Source: Sphingobium sp. Cam5-1 (GTDB taxonomy: Bacteria > Pseudomonadota > Alphaproteobacteria > Sphingomonadales > Sphingomonadaceae). From it: 64,000 nt of DNA. Positions within the stretch are counted from its first letter, which is position 1, and every line of letters begins with the position of its first letter. The stretch is taken from contig NZ_CP065138.1 in NCBI RefSeq assembly GCF_015693305.1, forward strand, positions 1,178,001 through 1,242,000, given 5' to 3'. This document shows positions 50,779 through 59,878 of the stretch, in pieces. The notes below the pieces were generated by a model that saw only the letters and a program-made list of their open reading frames with translations, was not told the DNA's origin and did not search any database. Both the position numbers and the translations under genes were made by a program.

Positions 50779-51624
50779 ATGCGGTTTGAAGGTACGGAAG
50801 ATTATGTCGCCACCGACGACCTGAAGGTCGCGGTGAACGCAGCCGTTCTGCTGCGCCGTCCCCTTTTGGTGAAGGGCGAGCCGGGTACGGGCAAGACCGT
50901 GCTGGCGCAGGAAATCGCCAAGGCGCTGGATGCGCCGCTGATCGAATGGAACGTCAAATCGACGACCAAGGCGCATCAGGGCCTGTATGAATATGATGCC
51001 GTGGCGCGGCTTCGCGATGGCCAGCTGGGCGATCCGCGTGTTCATGACATCAGCAACTATATCCGCAAGGGCAAGCTGTGGGAGGCCTTCACTTCCCCCA
51101 CCCTGCCCGTGCTGCTGATCGACGAGATCGACAAGGCTGACATCGAGTTTCCGAACGACCTGTTGCAGGAACTCGATCGCATGGCCTTCCACGTCTATGA
51201 GACGGGGGAGACGGTCGCGGCACAGGAACGGCCGGTGGTGGTGATCACTTCCAACAATGAGAAGGAACTGCCCGACGCGTTCCTTCGGCGCTGCTTCTTC
51301 CACTACATCAAATTCCCTGACCGGGAGACGATGCAGGCCATTGTCGACGTGCATTTTCCCGGCATTCAGAAGATTCTGGTCAGCCGGGCTCTCGACCTCT
51401 TCTACGAGATACGCGATGTGCCGGGGCTGAAGAAGAAGCCGTCGACCAGCGAGCTGCTCGACTGGTTGAAGCTGCTACTCAACGAGGACATGCCGCTGGA
51501 CGTGTTGCAGGATCGCGATCCAACCAAGACTATTCCGCCACTTCATGGCGCGCTGCTGAAGAATGAGCAGGATATCATGATGTTCGAACGTCTGGCATTC
51601 ATGGCACGGCGGCAGGGGCGGTAA
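50779..51624 (+). CDS. MoxR-family AAA+ ATPase (CoxD-like)
   Basis: A 281-residue AAA+ ATPase. Walker A is G-E-P-G-T-G-K-T at residues 33-40, Walker B V-L-L-I-D-E-I-D-K, then sensor 1 V-V-I-T-S-N-N-E-K-E-L-P-D-A-F-L-R-R-C-F-F. This subfamily, as CoxD, works with a von Willebrand domain partner as a chaperone for metal-enzyme maturation. A matching VWA (CoxE-like) gene lies at 54.7 kb, not next to it. The target enzyme is not in the window. Confidence 0.9.
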   Translation: MRFEGTEDYVATDDLKVAVNAAVLLRRPLLVKGEPGTGKTVLAQEIAKALDAPLIEWNVKSTTKAHQGLYEYDAVARLRDGQLGDPRVHDISNYIRKGKLWEAFTSPTLPVLLIDEIDKADIEFPNDLLQELDRMAFHVYETGETVAAQERPVVVITSNNEKELPDAFLRRCFFHYIKFPDRETMQAIVDVHFPGIQKILVSRALDLFYEIRDVPGLKKKPSTSELLDWLKLLLNEDMPLDVLQDRDPTKTIPPLHGALLKNEQDIMMFERLAFMARRQGR

Positions 51625-51665
51625 AGGCCGGGATTGCCCTGCCCGGCGCAATGACGGAGGCGTGC

Positions 51666-52079
51666 ATGGCGCATGAAGCGGGATGTCTGTGCGGAGCGGT
51701 GCGCATCAAGATCGATGCGGAGCCGATGGCGGCACGTATGTGCTGGTGCAGGCTGTGCCAATATCTGGGCGGAGGATCAGGCACGGTCAATGTCTGCTTT
51801 CCGACGGCGAAGGTGCAAAGCGAGGGCGAGGTCCGTTGGCATGAAAGCATCGCCGACAGCGGCAACAGGATGCGCCGTGGCTTTTGCCCCGAATGCGGAA
51901 CACCCCTGTTCAGCATAGCCGAATCGCGACCGCATCTGACCTTCATCAGGGCTGGCGCGCTGGATGATCCGGACCTGTTGGCACCGCAGGCGGTGATCTG
52001 GACGGATGAGGCCCCGCATTGGGCGCATCTGGACCCGGAGCTGCCGCATTATCCGGCGCAGATTCCGCCAGTCGCGTAA
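51666..52079 (+). CDS. GFA (glutathione-dependent formaldehyde-activating)-family protein
   Basis: A 137-residue zinc protein with the GFA cysteine pattern: C-L-C-G-A-V near residue 7, C-W-C-R-L-C at about 25, and C-P-E-C-G-T-P-L-F in the middle. The family holds zinc and includes proteins that bind glutathione adducts, though many members have unknown roles. ATG 51666 has GGAGG upstream and is preferred to ATG 51651. It begins 42 bases after the MoxR gene. Confidence 0.85.
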   Translation: MAHEAGCLCGAVRIKIDAEPMAARMCWCRLCQYLGGGSGTVNVCFPTAKVQSEGEVRWHESIADSGNRMRRGFCPECGTPLFSIAESRPHLTFIRAGALDDPDLLAPQAVIWTDEAPHWAHLDPELPHYPAQIPPVA

Positions 52080-52171
52080 AAGGCCGCTTGCCTTAGCCTT
52101 GCGGTTTCGCTCAACCTTCCCCGATAAATTTCAGAGCCGCGACAAGACGGCGTGAAATGGGAAGGATGCCT

Positions 52172-53194
52172 ATGCTGAAACTCTCCTTGTCGCTGTTGCC
52201 GATCCTTTTGGCTTTGCCGGTGCCCGCATTGGCGCAAGGTGCCGATGTGCAGGAAGCGTGGATAGCGAGAGATGGGAGCCTTCGCGCGCGCGCTTCGGGG
52301 GTCAGCCTGCCCCAGACGATCGCGGGGCTTTCCCTGTCCAAGAGTGGAGAGGTCACGAACGGCGGAAAAGGTATCGACAATTATGCCCAATATCTGTCGG
52401 AGGACGGGGCGGTGCAGGCGACTTTGTACGTCTATCTGCCGAGCTACGCGGACGCGTCGATCGCCGCTTACATGACCGACCGCGCGGTGACGGATCGTTT
52501 TGGACCGAAGACACGCCGCACTGCTTATGAAAGCGTTCCGTTGCAGGGCAAAGGTGGCCGCGCGATCCGTGCGGTTTATGATGATGCGGCCGATGGGGCG
52601 CTGACCACGGCAGCAGCTTTTGCCCAGGCCGGACGCTGGCTCGTGAAGCTGCGCGTCACGGGTCCCAGCGAACGGCGCAAGGAGGTATTGGCGGGGCTCG
52701 ACGGCATGCTTAACGGCTTGCGTTTTGATGATGCGGCTGCGGTACGGCCCGTCTCTCCGGTGCGGTTTGCGGACTGCCCGGCGGGTGATGACCGGGATGC
52801 GCAACTCACTGCTTCAATCCCTGCTGAGGGGACCGATGTCCGGCGCATTGGGGAAATGGCCCGGTCCTTCTGCATCCGGGGACAGGTGCAGACTAGCGCA
52901 GGCAGCTATGATGTTCTGGCGCAGCAGGGTGCGTCGGGCGGATCGGTCATCGTGCCAATCGACGATGCGGGCACGGTGGTTGCCTTCGATCCTGCGGTCG
53001 ACGGCAAGGGCTATCAGCTATCGATACATTCGGTCGGCGAGACGAAGCTCTATGGCGTTTATGACCGCGTGCCGAGTTCCCGGCAGATCGCGAAGATTCT
53101 CGATGGCAAGGACCCTCAGACGGCCCAGGCGCGGACGACTGCTGCCTATGCCGCTAATGGGGAGGTCATAGTGCGCGAGGGCGCGGCGAACTGA
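52172..53194 (+). CDS. secreted protein of unknown function
   Basis: A 340-residue protein with a clean signal peptide (M-L-K-L-S-L-S-L-L-P-I-L-L-A-L-P-V-P-A-L-A). The mature part has no motif I know; it includes a D-G-V/A-V-Q-A-T-L-Y-V-Y-L-P-S-Y-A-D-A-S-I-A-A-Y-M-T-D segment and a single C-P-A-G-D-D-R-D site. Of three clustered ATGs, 52172 has GGAAGG at seven bases. It is likely periplasmic. Confidence 0.65.
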   Translation: MLKLSLSLLPILLALPVPALAQGADVQEAWIARDGSLRARASGVSLPQTIAGLSLSKSGEVTNGGKGIDNYAQYLSEDGAVQATLYVYLPSYADASIAAYMTDRAVTDRFGPKTRRTAYESVPLQGKGGRAIRAVYDDAADGALTTAAAFAQAGRWLVKLRVTGPSERRKEVLAGLDGMLNGLRFDDAAAVRPVSPVRFADCPAGDDRDAQLTASIPAEGTDVRRIGEMARSFCIRGQVQTSAGSYDVLAQQGASGGSVIVPIDDAGTVVAFDPAVDGKGYQLSIHSVGETKLYGVYDRVPSSRQIAKILDGKDPQTAQARTTAAYAANGEVIVREGAAN

Positions 53195-53199
53195 CGGGA

Positions 53200-54594
53200 T
53201 CAGATGAGGTAACCGACCTCATACAGGCCCCAGCGGCGGCCGTCGAAGATCAGCGGAACGAACACGCTGCGAAGCGCGCGATAGCGGCCTTCGCCAAGGT
53301 CCTGACGGTAGGTGAAAAGGAAAAAGTCTCCGTCACCATCGAGCGCGCGGCGCGTTTGGCTGTCCATGAAAATCTGCCGGTTGCGGGCATATTCCATGTT
53401 CCATTCCGGCATGCCCGGCCGCTGAGGCTGGCTTCGCGAGGTGATATGCGTGGGTAGATAGCCGTTCATATCGATCAGGCAGCAGCCGACGATGGCATTA
53501 TCCTGGTTCGTCTGGCGGTCCAGAATCGGGCGGATCACGCGGTCGGCAAAGACCATGAAGCCATTTTCATATTGCGGCGGGTGGGAGCCTTGTATCAGGC
53601 GGTAATTGCTGTCGAATAGCGCCGATGGCGTCAGTTCACCCGCAGCCAGAGCGTCATTGATCAGGCGCGATACTTCTGCCGCGCCTTCTTCGGCATAGGC
53701 AATGTAGCGGCTGTTGCGCGTCTGATGCCCGCCATGAGCGGCGGTATTGAGCATGTCGTTCGCCATGCCCTCAAGCTGCTCAAGCTGGGCCTTGGCCATT
53801 TCGACGCGCTGGGTACTTTCGGCAGCGGAGTCGCTGAAGTTGGTAAGGCCCGCACGTAACGCGCCTACGTCGGCGTCGGCTTCGTCGGTGCAGGTGACGA
53901 TGGCGTGGGAACGCTCGCCAAATTGCGTCACGAGCGAGGCGATTTCCGCCATCGTGACGCTCAACGTGTCGATATGGGCGCTGACGTCCCGGCCTCGACC
54001 GATATTGGCTTCCACGCCGCTGATCAGATGGCGCGCGTCGCGGTCGAGCTGGCCGAGCTTGTCGCCGACCGATGCAGCGGACTCGCCCGCTTGTCCGGCC
54101 AGGCGGCGGATTTCATCGGCCACGACGGCAAAGCCCTGCGTCGCCTCTCCACCGCGCGCGGCTTCGATCGCGGCGTTGACGCCCAGCAGCCGCGTTTGGC
54201 GTGCGATCGCGGCGAGTTGATCGGATATGCCGCCGACGGCTTCGATGACCCCGAGAAACTGACGAAGCCTTCCCTCCAGCCCGGTGACATGCTCCACCAG
54301 CCCCGCAACCTGGGCGAGAGACTGGGTGATCGCTTCATGCCCTTCGGCAATGATGCGGGCAGCACGCCGGGACGTGAGGCTGAGTTCCTGAGCCGCCACC
54401 ACGCTTTCATTCTGGCTGACGGCCAGAGCCTCCATATTGGTTTGCAACTGTGAGAGGCGGAGCGAGTCGGATTGGATGCGCCGAGTAAGTTCCCCGAGGA
54501 ACCCTGCCGTCTCGCTGCATTGCAGCGCAACGTCGCCGGAACGCTCACCCAGATCCGCCAATAAATGCTCATTTTCCAAGGAGTGCCACCCCAA
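53200..54594 (-). CDS. soluble methyl-accepting chemotaxis-type protein with C-terminal sensor
   Basis: A 464-residue protein without membrane segments. Residues about 20-290 are helical, with the signalling hairpin tip L-L-G-V-N-A-A-I-E-A-A-R-G-G-E and G-F-A-V-V-A-D-E-I-R-R-L-A-G. Residues about 300-464 look like a PAS/Cache-type ligand domain (F-D-S-N-Y-R-L-I-Q-G... F-M-V-F-A-D-R-V-I-R-P-I-L-D... G-C-C-L-I-D-M-N-G-Y-L-P-T-H, ending R-S-V-F-V-P-L-I-F-D-G-R-R-W-G-L-Y-E-V-G-Y). The start is one of two TTGs (54594 or 54579). No che genes are nearby. It probably signals from the cytoplasm. Confidence 0.85.
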   Translation of the reverse strand: MGWHSLENEHLLADLGERSGDVALQCSETAGFLGELTRRIQSDSLRLSQLQTNMEALAVSQNESVVAAQELSLTSRRAARIIAEGHEAITQSLAQVAGLVEHVTGLEGRLRQFLGVIEAVGGISDQLAAIARQTRLLGVNAAIEAARGGEATQGFAVVADEIRRLAGQAGESAASVGDKLGQLDRDARHLISGVEANIGRGRDVSAHIDTLSVTMAEIASLVTQFGERSHAIVTCTDEADADVGALRAGLTNFSDSAAESTQRVEMAKAQLEQLEGMANDMLNTAAHGGHQTRNSRYIAYAEEGAAEVSRLINDALAAGELTPSALFDSNYRLIQGSHPPQYENGFMVFADRVIRPILDRQTNQDNAIVGCCLIDMNGYLPTHITSRSQPQRPGMPEWNMEYARNRQIFMDSQTRRALDGDGDFFLFTYRQDLGEGRYRALRSVFVPLIFDGRRWGLYEVGYLI

Positions 54595-54677
54595 ACCGCC
54601 CGCTTTTGAATAGTGCCTTATTAACGATGCGATGCAACACTTAACATTTGATCAACCATGAGCGCCCCCTTGCATCC

Positions 54678-55883
54678 ATGGCGGGGCTGTCAGACAAGGC
54701 GGTCATCATGATGCTGAACTTTCTCGACGCGCTCAGGGCCGCGGGCATTCCCGCTGGCATCAAGGAGCATCTGCTTCTGCTTGAGGCGCTGGACCGGGAC
54801 GTGATCGGTCAACGGCCCGAGGAATTCTATTATCTCGCGCGGGCGACTTATGTGAAGGATGAAGGGCTGATCGACCGGTTCGATCAGGTCTTCGCCAAAG
54901 TCTTCAAGGGCGTGTTGGATGCGAGCGGGGTCCAGGCGGAGATTCCCGAGGAGTGGCTGCGCCTCGTCGCGGAGAAATATCTGAGCGCCGAGGAGATGGA
55001 GAAGATCAAGTCCCTGGGCAGCTGGGACGAGATCATGGAGACGCTGAAGAAGCGTCTGGAGGAGCAGAAGGGACGCCATCAAGGCGGCAGCAAGTGGATC
55101 GGCACGGGCGGAACGTCGCCCTTCGGCAATGGCGGCTATAATCCCGAAGGCGTGCGGATTGGGGGCGAGAGCAGGCACAAGCGCGCGATCAAGGTTTGGG
55201 AAAAGCGCGAGTTCCAGAATCTGGACAGCAGCAGGGAATTGGGCACGCGCAACATCAAGGTGGCGTTGCGCCGACTGCGGCGCTTTGCGCGCGAGGGCGC
55301 CGCGGATGAACTGGATCTTGAGGGGACGATCCGTGGGACGGCTCGGCAAGGCTGGCTCGACATACGGATGCGGCCGGAGCGGCACAACGCGGTCAAGCTG
55401 CTGCTATTCCTGGACGTTGGCGGATCGATGGACCCGTTTATCCGGCTTTGCGAGGAGCTGTTTTCCGCCGCGACGACCGAGTTCAAGAACATAGAGTTCT
55501 TCTACTTCCACAACTGCCTCTATGAAGGCGTGTGGAAGGATAATCGCCGCCGCTTTTCAGAGCGTATTCCGACATGGGATATTCTGCATAAATATGGGCA
55601 TGACTATAAGGTCATCTTCGTCGGCGATGCGGCGATGAGCCCTTATGAGATCAGCTATCCCGGCGGCTCCGTCGAACATATGAACGAGGAACCCGGCGCG
55701 GTGTGGATGAGCCGCTTGCTGCATACCTATCCGGCCGCGGTTTGGCTGAACCCCACGCCGCGCAACCATTGGGACTATAGCCAATCGACGCGGATGATCC
55801 GGGAGATCATGAGCCAGCGCATGTACCCGCTGACCCTTGAGGGCATTGATGACGGGATGCGGGAACTGACCCGAAAGCGGTAA
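54678..55883 (+). CDS. VWA domain protein, CoxE-like
   Basis: A 401-residue cytoplasmic protein. The N-terminal 180 residues are helical and contain a Gly/Lys linker (G-R-H-Q-G-G-S-K-W-I-G-T-G-G-T-S-P-F-G-N-G-G). The C-terminal von Willebrand A domain has the metal-site motif L-L-F-L-D-V-G-G-S-M-D-P-F. It is the usual partner of the MoxR ATPase at 50.8 kb. ATG 54678 is chosen; TTG 54648 is an in-frame alternative. It converges on anmK, six bases away. Confidence 0.85.
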   Translation: MAGLSDKAVIMMLNFLDALRAAGIPAGIKEHLLLLEALDRDVIGQRPEEFYYLARATYVKDEGLIDRFDQVFAKVFKGVLDASGVQAEIPEEWLRLVAEKYLSAEEMEKIKSLGSWDEIMETLKKRLEEQKGRHQGGSKWIGTGGTSPFGNGGYNPEGVRIGGESRHKRAIKVWEKREFQNLDSSRELGTRNIKVALRRLRRFAREGAADELDLEGTIRGTARQGWLDIRMRPERHNAVKLLLFLDVGGSMDPFIRLCEELFSAATTEFKNIEFFYFHNCLYEGVWKDNRRRFSERIPTWDILHKYGHDYKVIFVGDAAMSPYEISYPGGSVEHMNEEPGAVWMSRLLHTYPAAVWLNPTPRNHWDYSQSTRMIREIMSQRMYPLTLEGIDDGMRELTRKR

Positions 55884-55889
55884 GCTGCG

Positions 55890-57023
55890 TCAGGCGGGAT
55901 CGAAAAGGACGCCGCCCGTCATTGGGGTCGGAACGCCGGTGGTACCGGGAAAGCTGATCGGCAAGGATTTGAGGTGGCGCACCGCCATATAGGCGAAACC
56001 CTGCGCCTCAAGGGCGTCGCCATCCCAGCCGAGATCATCGACCGGATGCACATCAGAGTTGGTGAAGGCAGCCAGCATCGCCATCAGGGTCGCGTTGTGG
56101 CGACCGCCACCGCCGACATAGATGGAGGATGGCCGGGACGGGAGATGGTCAAGCGCGCGGGCAACCGCCCTGGCGGTGAACGCGGTCAACGTCGCTGCGC
56201 CATCCTCAAGCGACAAACCATGCATCGCATCGAGGGTGAAGGCTTCACGGTCGATGCTCTTGGGAGGGAGCAGGTCAAACCATGGGTCGGCCATCAACTG
56301 GGCAAGCCGGGCCTCGTCGACCCTCCCCGCCGCCGCCGCGGCGCCATTTTCGTCGAACGGCCGATCGCCATGCGTCTGCATCCAATTGTCGATCAGACCG
56401 CTCGCCATGCCGGTGTCGAAGGCGAGGAGTTCGCCATCATTTCCGATGGCGGTGATGTTGGCCACGCCGCCCAGGTTCAATATGGCGGTCGGCTTGCGCA
56501 ATTCGTTCGCCAAGGCCCGGTGATAGACAGGCATTAGCGGCGCGCCCTGCCCCCCTGCGACAACGTCGGCGCTGCGCAGGTCACCGACCACGGGTATTCC
56601 AAACGCCCCCGCCAATGCGACACCATCGCCGATCTGCCATGTCCAGCGCCGTTCCGGCCGATGCGCGACCGTGTGACCGTGGAAGCCGATGACCGCGATA
56701 TCCTGAGCAACATGCCCGCTGCGCGCGAGGAGATCGGTGACAGCCTCGACATGAAGCTCGGTGAGTTCAGCTTCCACGGACTGAATGAGAGGCTCGAAGC
56801 CCGGCTTGTCCATCGCCATGGCGCGTTGGCAGGCTTCGGCCAGGCGAATGCGAAAGCCCTCCCGATAGGGCATGGCATGGAAGGTGACGGGATTGCTGAC
56901 GCCCTCTCCGTCGGTTTCGATGAGCGCGGCGTCAATGCCGTCGCGCGAAGTGCCCGACATGAGGCCGATCGCCAGCATGGGTTGGCTGTGTGTCACCGCT
57001 TCGATCCTTTTGCTCTCCTCCAT
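55890..57023 (-). CDS. anmK: anhydro-N-acetylmuramic acid kinase
   Basis: A 377-residue kinase of peptidoglycan recycling that opens and phosphorylates 1,6-anhydro-MurNAc. It has G-L-M-S-G-T-S-R-D-G-I-D-A-A near the start, G-F-H-G-H-T-V-A-H-R-P, I-L-N-L-G-G-V-A-N-I-T and V-G-G-G-G-R-H-N. The ATG at 57023 is used, but GTG 56996 (AAGGA upstream) and ATG 56978 are also possible. It is divergent from tyrS, as often seen in alphaproteobacteria. Confidence 0.93.
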   Translation of the reverse strand: MEESKRIEAVTHSQPMLAIGLMSGTSRDGIDAALIETDGEGVSNPVTFHAMPYREGFRIRLAEACQRAMAMDKPGFEPLIQSVEAELTELHVEAVTDLLARSGHVAQDIAVIGFHGHTVAHRPERRWTWQIGDGVALAGAFGIPVVGDLRSADVVAGGQGAPLMPVYHRALANELRKPTAILNLGGVANITAIGNDGELLAFDTGMASGLIDNWMQTHGDRPFDENGAAAAAGRVDEARLAQLMADPWFDLLPPKSIDREAFTLDAMHGLSLEDGAATLTAFTARAVARALDHLPSRPSSIYVGGGGRHNATLMAMLAAFTNSDVHPVDDLGWDGDALEAQGFAYMAVRHLKSLPISFPGTTGVPTPMTGGVLFDPA

Positions 57024-57108
57024 TCTGTGTAGCGGAATGGATCGAGACACAAGTTCAGGATGACGGGGAGTGACGTTGTTGTGTCGTGATGCTAGAGGGC
57101 GCCGCATT

Positions 57109-58326
57109 ATGACCAGCTACTCGTCCGATCTGCTCCGCCTCCTGGAGGCACGTGGCTACATCCATCAACTGACCGATGCGGAGGGGCTCGACGGCCTTGC
57201 CGCCAAGCAGATCGTGCCGGGCTATATCGGCTTTGATCCGACCGCTCCGTCTTTGCATGTCGGGCACCTCGTTTCGATCATGATGCTGCGGCAGTTGCAG
57301 AAGGCGGGTCACAAGCCGATCGTCCTGATGGGCGGCGGCACCGGGAAGATCGGCGATCCAAGCTTCAAGGACGAGGCGCGCAAGCTGCTGACCACGGAGA
57401 CGATCACGGAGAATGTCGCGAGCATCAAGCGCGTGTTCGAACGGTTCCTGACCTTTGGCGACGGGCCGACCGACGCCATCATGCTCGACAATGCCGAATG
57501 GCTCGACCGGCTGGAATATATCCCGTTCCTGCGGGAAATCGGCCAGCATTTCTCCATCAACCGGATGTTGAGCTTTGATTCGGTGAAGCTGCGGCTGGAT
57601 CGTGAGCAGTCGCTCTCCTTCCTTGAATTCAACTATATGATCCTACAGGCCTACGACTTTCTTGAGCTGTCGCGGCGGTCGGGCTGCCGGTTGCAGATGG
57701 GCGGATCGGACCAGTGGGGGAATATCGTCAACGGCGTTGAACTGGCGCGCCGGGTGGATGGGACGCAGGTGTTCGGGCTGACGACGCCCCTGCTGACCAA
57801 TGCCGATGGCACGAAGATGGGCAAGACGGTGGGTGGTGCGGTCTGGCTGAACGAAGATCAGCTTTCCACCTATGATTATTGGCAGTTCTGGCGGAATACG
57901 GCGGACGCAGACGTCGCCAACCGGCTGCGGCTGTTCACCGACCTGCCGATGGACGAGGTTGCACGGCTGGCCGCGCTTCAGGGCGCGGAGATCAATGAGG
58001 CGAAGAAGGTTCTGGCCAATGAGGCGACGGCGCTGTGCCGGGGAACCGATGCTGCGCTTGCTGCCGCAGAAACGGCGCGCAAGACTTTTGAAGAGGGCGC
58101 TTCGGACGCCAATCTGCCGACGATCAGCGTGGGAGCTGAGGGCCTGACCATTGTTCAGGGCACTTCAGCGCTTGGCTTTGCCGCTTCCAACAAAGAGGTC
58201 CGGCGCAAGCTGGCCGAAGGCGCCATTCGCGTCAATGGCGAGGTCGTGAGCGACCCCATGCTGGCACTGAAACCCGGCGACAAGGTGAGTTTCGGCGCTA
58301 AGAAACATGGGCTGGTAACTGCTTGA
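57109..58326 (+). CDS. tyrS: tyrosyl-tRNA synthetase
   Basis: A 405-residue class I synthetase charging tRNA-Tyr. The HIGH-like motif is in [13 protein letters not shown], the specificity region in [11 protein letters not shown], the KMSKS-like motif is K-M-G-K-T, and an S4 RNA-binding domain is at the C-terminus ([15 protein letters not shown]). ATG 57109 fits the family; the frame is open 13 codons further up. It is followed by a hairpin and a PilZ gene. Confidence 0.97.
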   Translation: MTSYSSDLLRLLEARGYIHQLTDAEGLDGLAAKQIVPGYIGFDPTAPSLHVGHLVSIMMLRQLQKAGHKPIVLMGGGTGKIGDPSFKDEARKLLTTETITENVASIKRVFERFLTFGDGPTDAIMLDNAEWLDRLEYIPFLREIGQHFSINRMLSFDSVKLRLDREQSLSFLEFNYMILQAYDFLELSRRSGCRLQMGGSDQWGNIVNGVELARRVDGTQVFGLTTPLLTNADGTKMGKTVGGAVWLNEDQLSTYDYWQFWRNTADADVANRLRLFTDLPMDEVARLAALQGAEINEAKKVLANEATALCRGTDAALAAAETARKTFEEGASDANLPTISVGAEGLTIVQGTSALGFAASNKEVRRKLAEGAIRVNGEVVSDPMLALKPGDKVSFGAKKHGLVTA

Positions 58327-58363
58327 AACTTTAGAGAGTTAAAGGCGGATTAAGTAAAGCTGG

Positions 58364-58386
58364 TAAGGAAGGCGCCACCTTCCTTA
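58364..58386 (+). terminator. hairpin after tyrS
   Basis: TAAGGAAGG and CCTTCCTTA form a perfect 9-bp stem with a CGCCA loop 38 bases after the tyrS stop, followed by TCTTAAG. It is a plausible terminator, or part of the upstream region of the PilZ gene starting at 58402. Confidence 0.5.
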
Positions 58387-58401
58387 TCTTAAGCTCCGGT
58401 C

Positions 58402-58755
58402 ATGTCTTCGGTGCTCGCAAACCTCGCCCAGGTCGCCCGTTCACGGGACCCTTCCATCAATCAGCGCCGGGCGCCCCGCGTGCTGGTGGATATGGTCAGC
58501 CATATCTCTGCCCGAGGCCGAACCCATGGCGTCCGGGTCATCAACATCTCTGAACTCGGCTTGATGTGCCGCACCGATGCGGAGATCACGATTGGGGAAC
58601 GGGTCGCCATATGGCTGCCCGTCGTCAAGGATGTGCAGGCCGACGTTCGATGGTCAGAGGATGGCCGGGTCGGGGTGGAGTTTTGCCAGCCCATTGATCC
58701 GCAAGTCTATGACGCCATGCTGTCGCTTATCCCGCCACGGCAGACCGCCTGGTAA
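58402..58755 (+). CDS. PilZ domain protein
   Basis: A 117-residue single-domain PilZ protein. RxxxR is seen as R-R-A-P-R (near residue 23), and the second motif is N-I-S-E-L-G, where Asp of DxSxxG is Asn. Hydrophobic strands follow (V-A-I-W-L-P-V-V... A-D-V-R-W-S-E-D-G-R-V-G-V-E-F). It may bind c-di-GMP, with the Asn change leaving affinity uncertain. It overlaps the end of the convergent mscS gene by about 29 bases. Confidence 0.8.
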   Translation: MSSVLANLAQVARSRDPSINQRRAPRVLVDMVSHISARGRTHGVRVINISELGLMCRTDAEITIGERVAIWLPVVKDVQADVRWSEDGRVGVEFCQPIDPQVYDAMLSLIPPRQTAW

Positions 58756-59818
58756 GGAGCTGTTCGAAGCCCTGATCGGCTTCGATCCGTTGACGTGACC
58801 GGACAAGCGCCTCCGGCATTTCGGTGCGCAGGAAATGCGTCATTGCCTCGCGTACTTCGCATCGCAGGTCAAAGGCGATCCCGGCATTGCGCGCGCTGAG
58901 CAGGCCGCGCAGTTCCAGCGCATCGGTTTTGTGATCGGTGACCTGGAGCATGGCGACGCGACCATCCCAGCGGCCATTGGCCTTCACCGCTTCGATGAAG
59001 CGCGTTCGGATGCGTTCGACATCGGCCGCAGGATCGACATAGAGGAAGACGGTGCCGAGCAGATCGGACGTCTTTGTAGTCCAGTTCTGGAAAGGCTTTT
59101 CCAGAAAATAGGACACGGGCACGACCATGCGCCGGTCGTCCCAGATGCGCACCACGACATAGGTGAGCTTGATATCTTCGATGCGGCCCCATTCTCCTTC
59201 TATGATTACCACGTCATCCAGCCGGATCGGTTCGGAAAAGGCCATCTGGATGCCCGCGATCAGGTTCTTGAGCGCAGGCTGGGCAGCGGCGCCGACTGCT
59301 AGGCCCGCCAGGCCAGCCGAGGCCATCAAGGTGACGCCCACCGTGCGTACGCCTGGAATCATGATCAGCATCAACGATAGGATGAGGAAGCCGATGATGC
59401 ATTGGGCTACGCGGTAGAGAATGCGGATGCGGGTATGCTGGCGGCGGGCCTTCAGATTATCTTCGACGGTGATGTCGCTGCGCCGTTCGAGGATGGTGCG
59501 GAAGGCTCGCATGGATGCGAAGATCAGCCAGCCGACCAGCAGGATGAAGAGCATCTTTGATCCGATGGCCCAGATCGCCTCTATGCGATCGCTGAAGGTC
59601 AGCGGCTGAATGCCTGCGGCGAGGGTCATCAGGACGACGATCCAGCGGGTAGGATGATAGATAGCGGGCAGGATCACCGGATCGAACTTCATCCTGCGTA
59701 CCACGCGGGTGGCTATCCAATAGGCTAGCCAATGAAGCAGGAAGGCGACGGCGACCGATATGGCGATGAAGATCGCCGCGATGGGCGTGACGTGATGCAG
59801 GCTGATGTCGGATTGCAT
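58727..59818 (-). CDS. mechanosensitive ion channel, MscS family
   Basis: A 363-residue membrane protein with four hydrophobic segments in the first 200 residues. The pore-lining third helix reads M-A-S-A-G-L-A-G-L-A-V-G-A-A-A-Q-P-A-L-K-N-L-I-A-G, followed by the beta domain (I-I-E-G-E-W-G-R-I-E-D-I-K-L-T-Y-V-V-V-R-I-W-D-D-R-R-M-V-V-P). It releases solutes on osmotic downshift. It converges on the PilZ gene and lies downstream of recG on the same strand. Confidence 0.92.
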   Translation of the reverse strand: MQSDISLHHVTPIAAIFIAISVAVAFLLHWLAYWIATRVVRRMKFDPVILPAIYHPTRWIVVLMTLAAGIQPLTFSDRIEAIWAIGSKMLFILLVGWLIFASMRAFRTILERRSDITVEDNLKARRQHTRIRILYRVAQCIIGFLILSLMLIMIPGVRTVGVTLMASAGLAGLAVGAAAQPALKNLIAGIQMAFSEPIRLDDVVIIEGEWGRIEDIKLTYVVVRIWDDRRMVVPVSYFLEKPFQNWTTKTSDLLGTVFLYVDPAADVERIRTRFIEAVKANGRWDGRVAMLQVTDHKTDALELRGLLSARNAGIAFDLRCEVREAMTHFLRTEMPEALVRSRQRIEADQGFEQLLTRRSAVAG

Positions 59819-59878
59819 GCCTTTGGCAACGACGGCAGAGTGCGATGGTTTCGCCCGTCCAGCAATTCGTCGCGTCGA

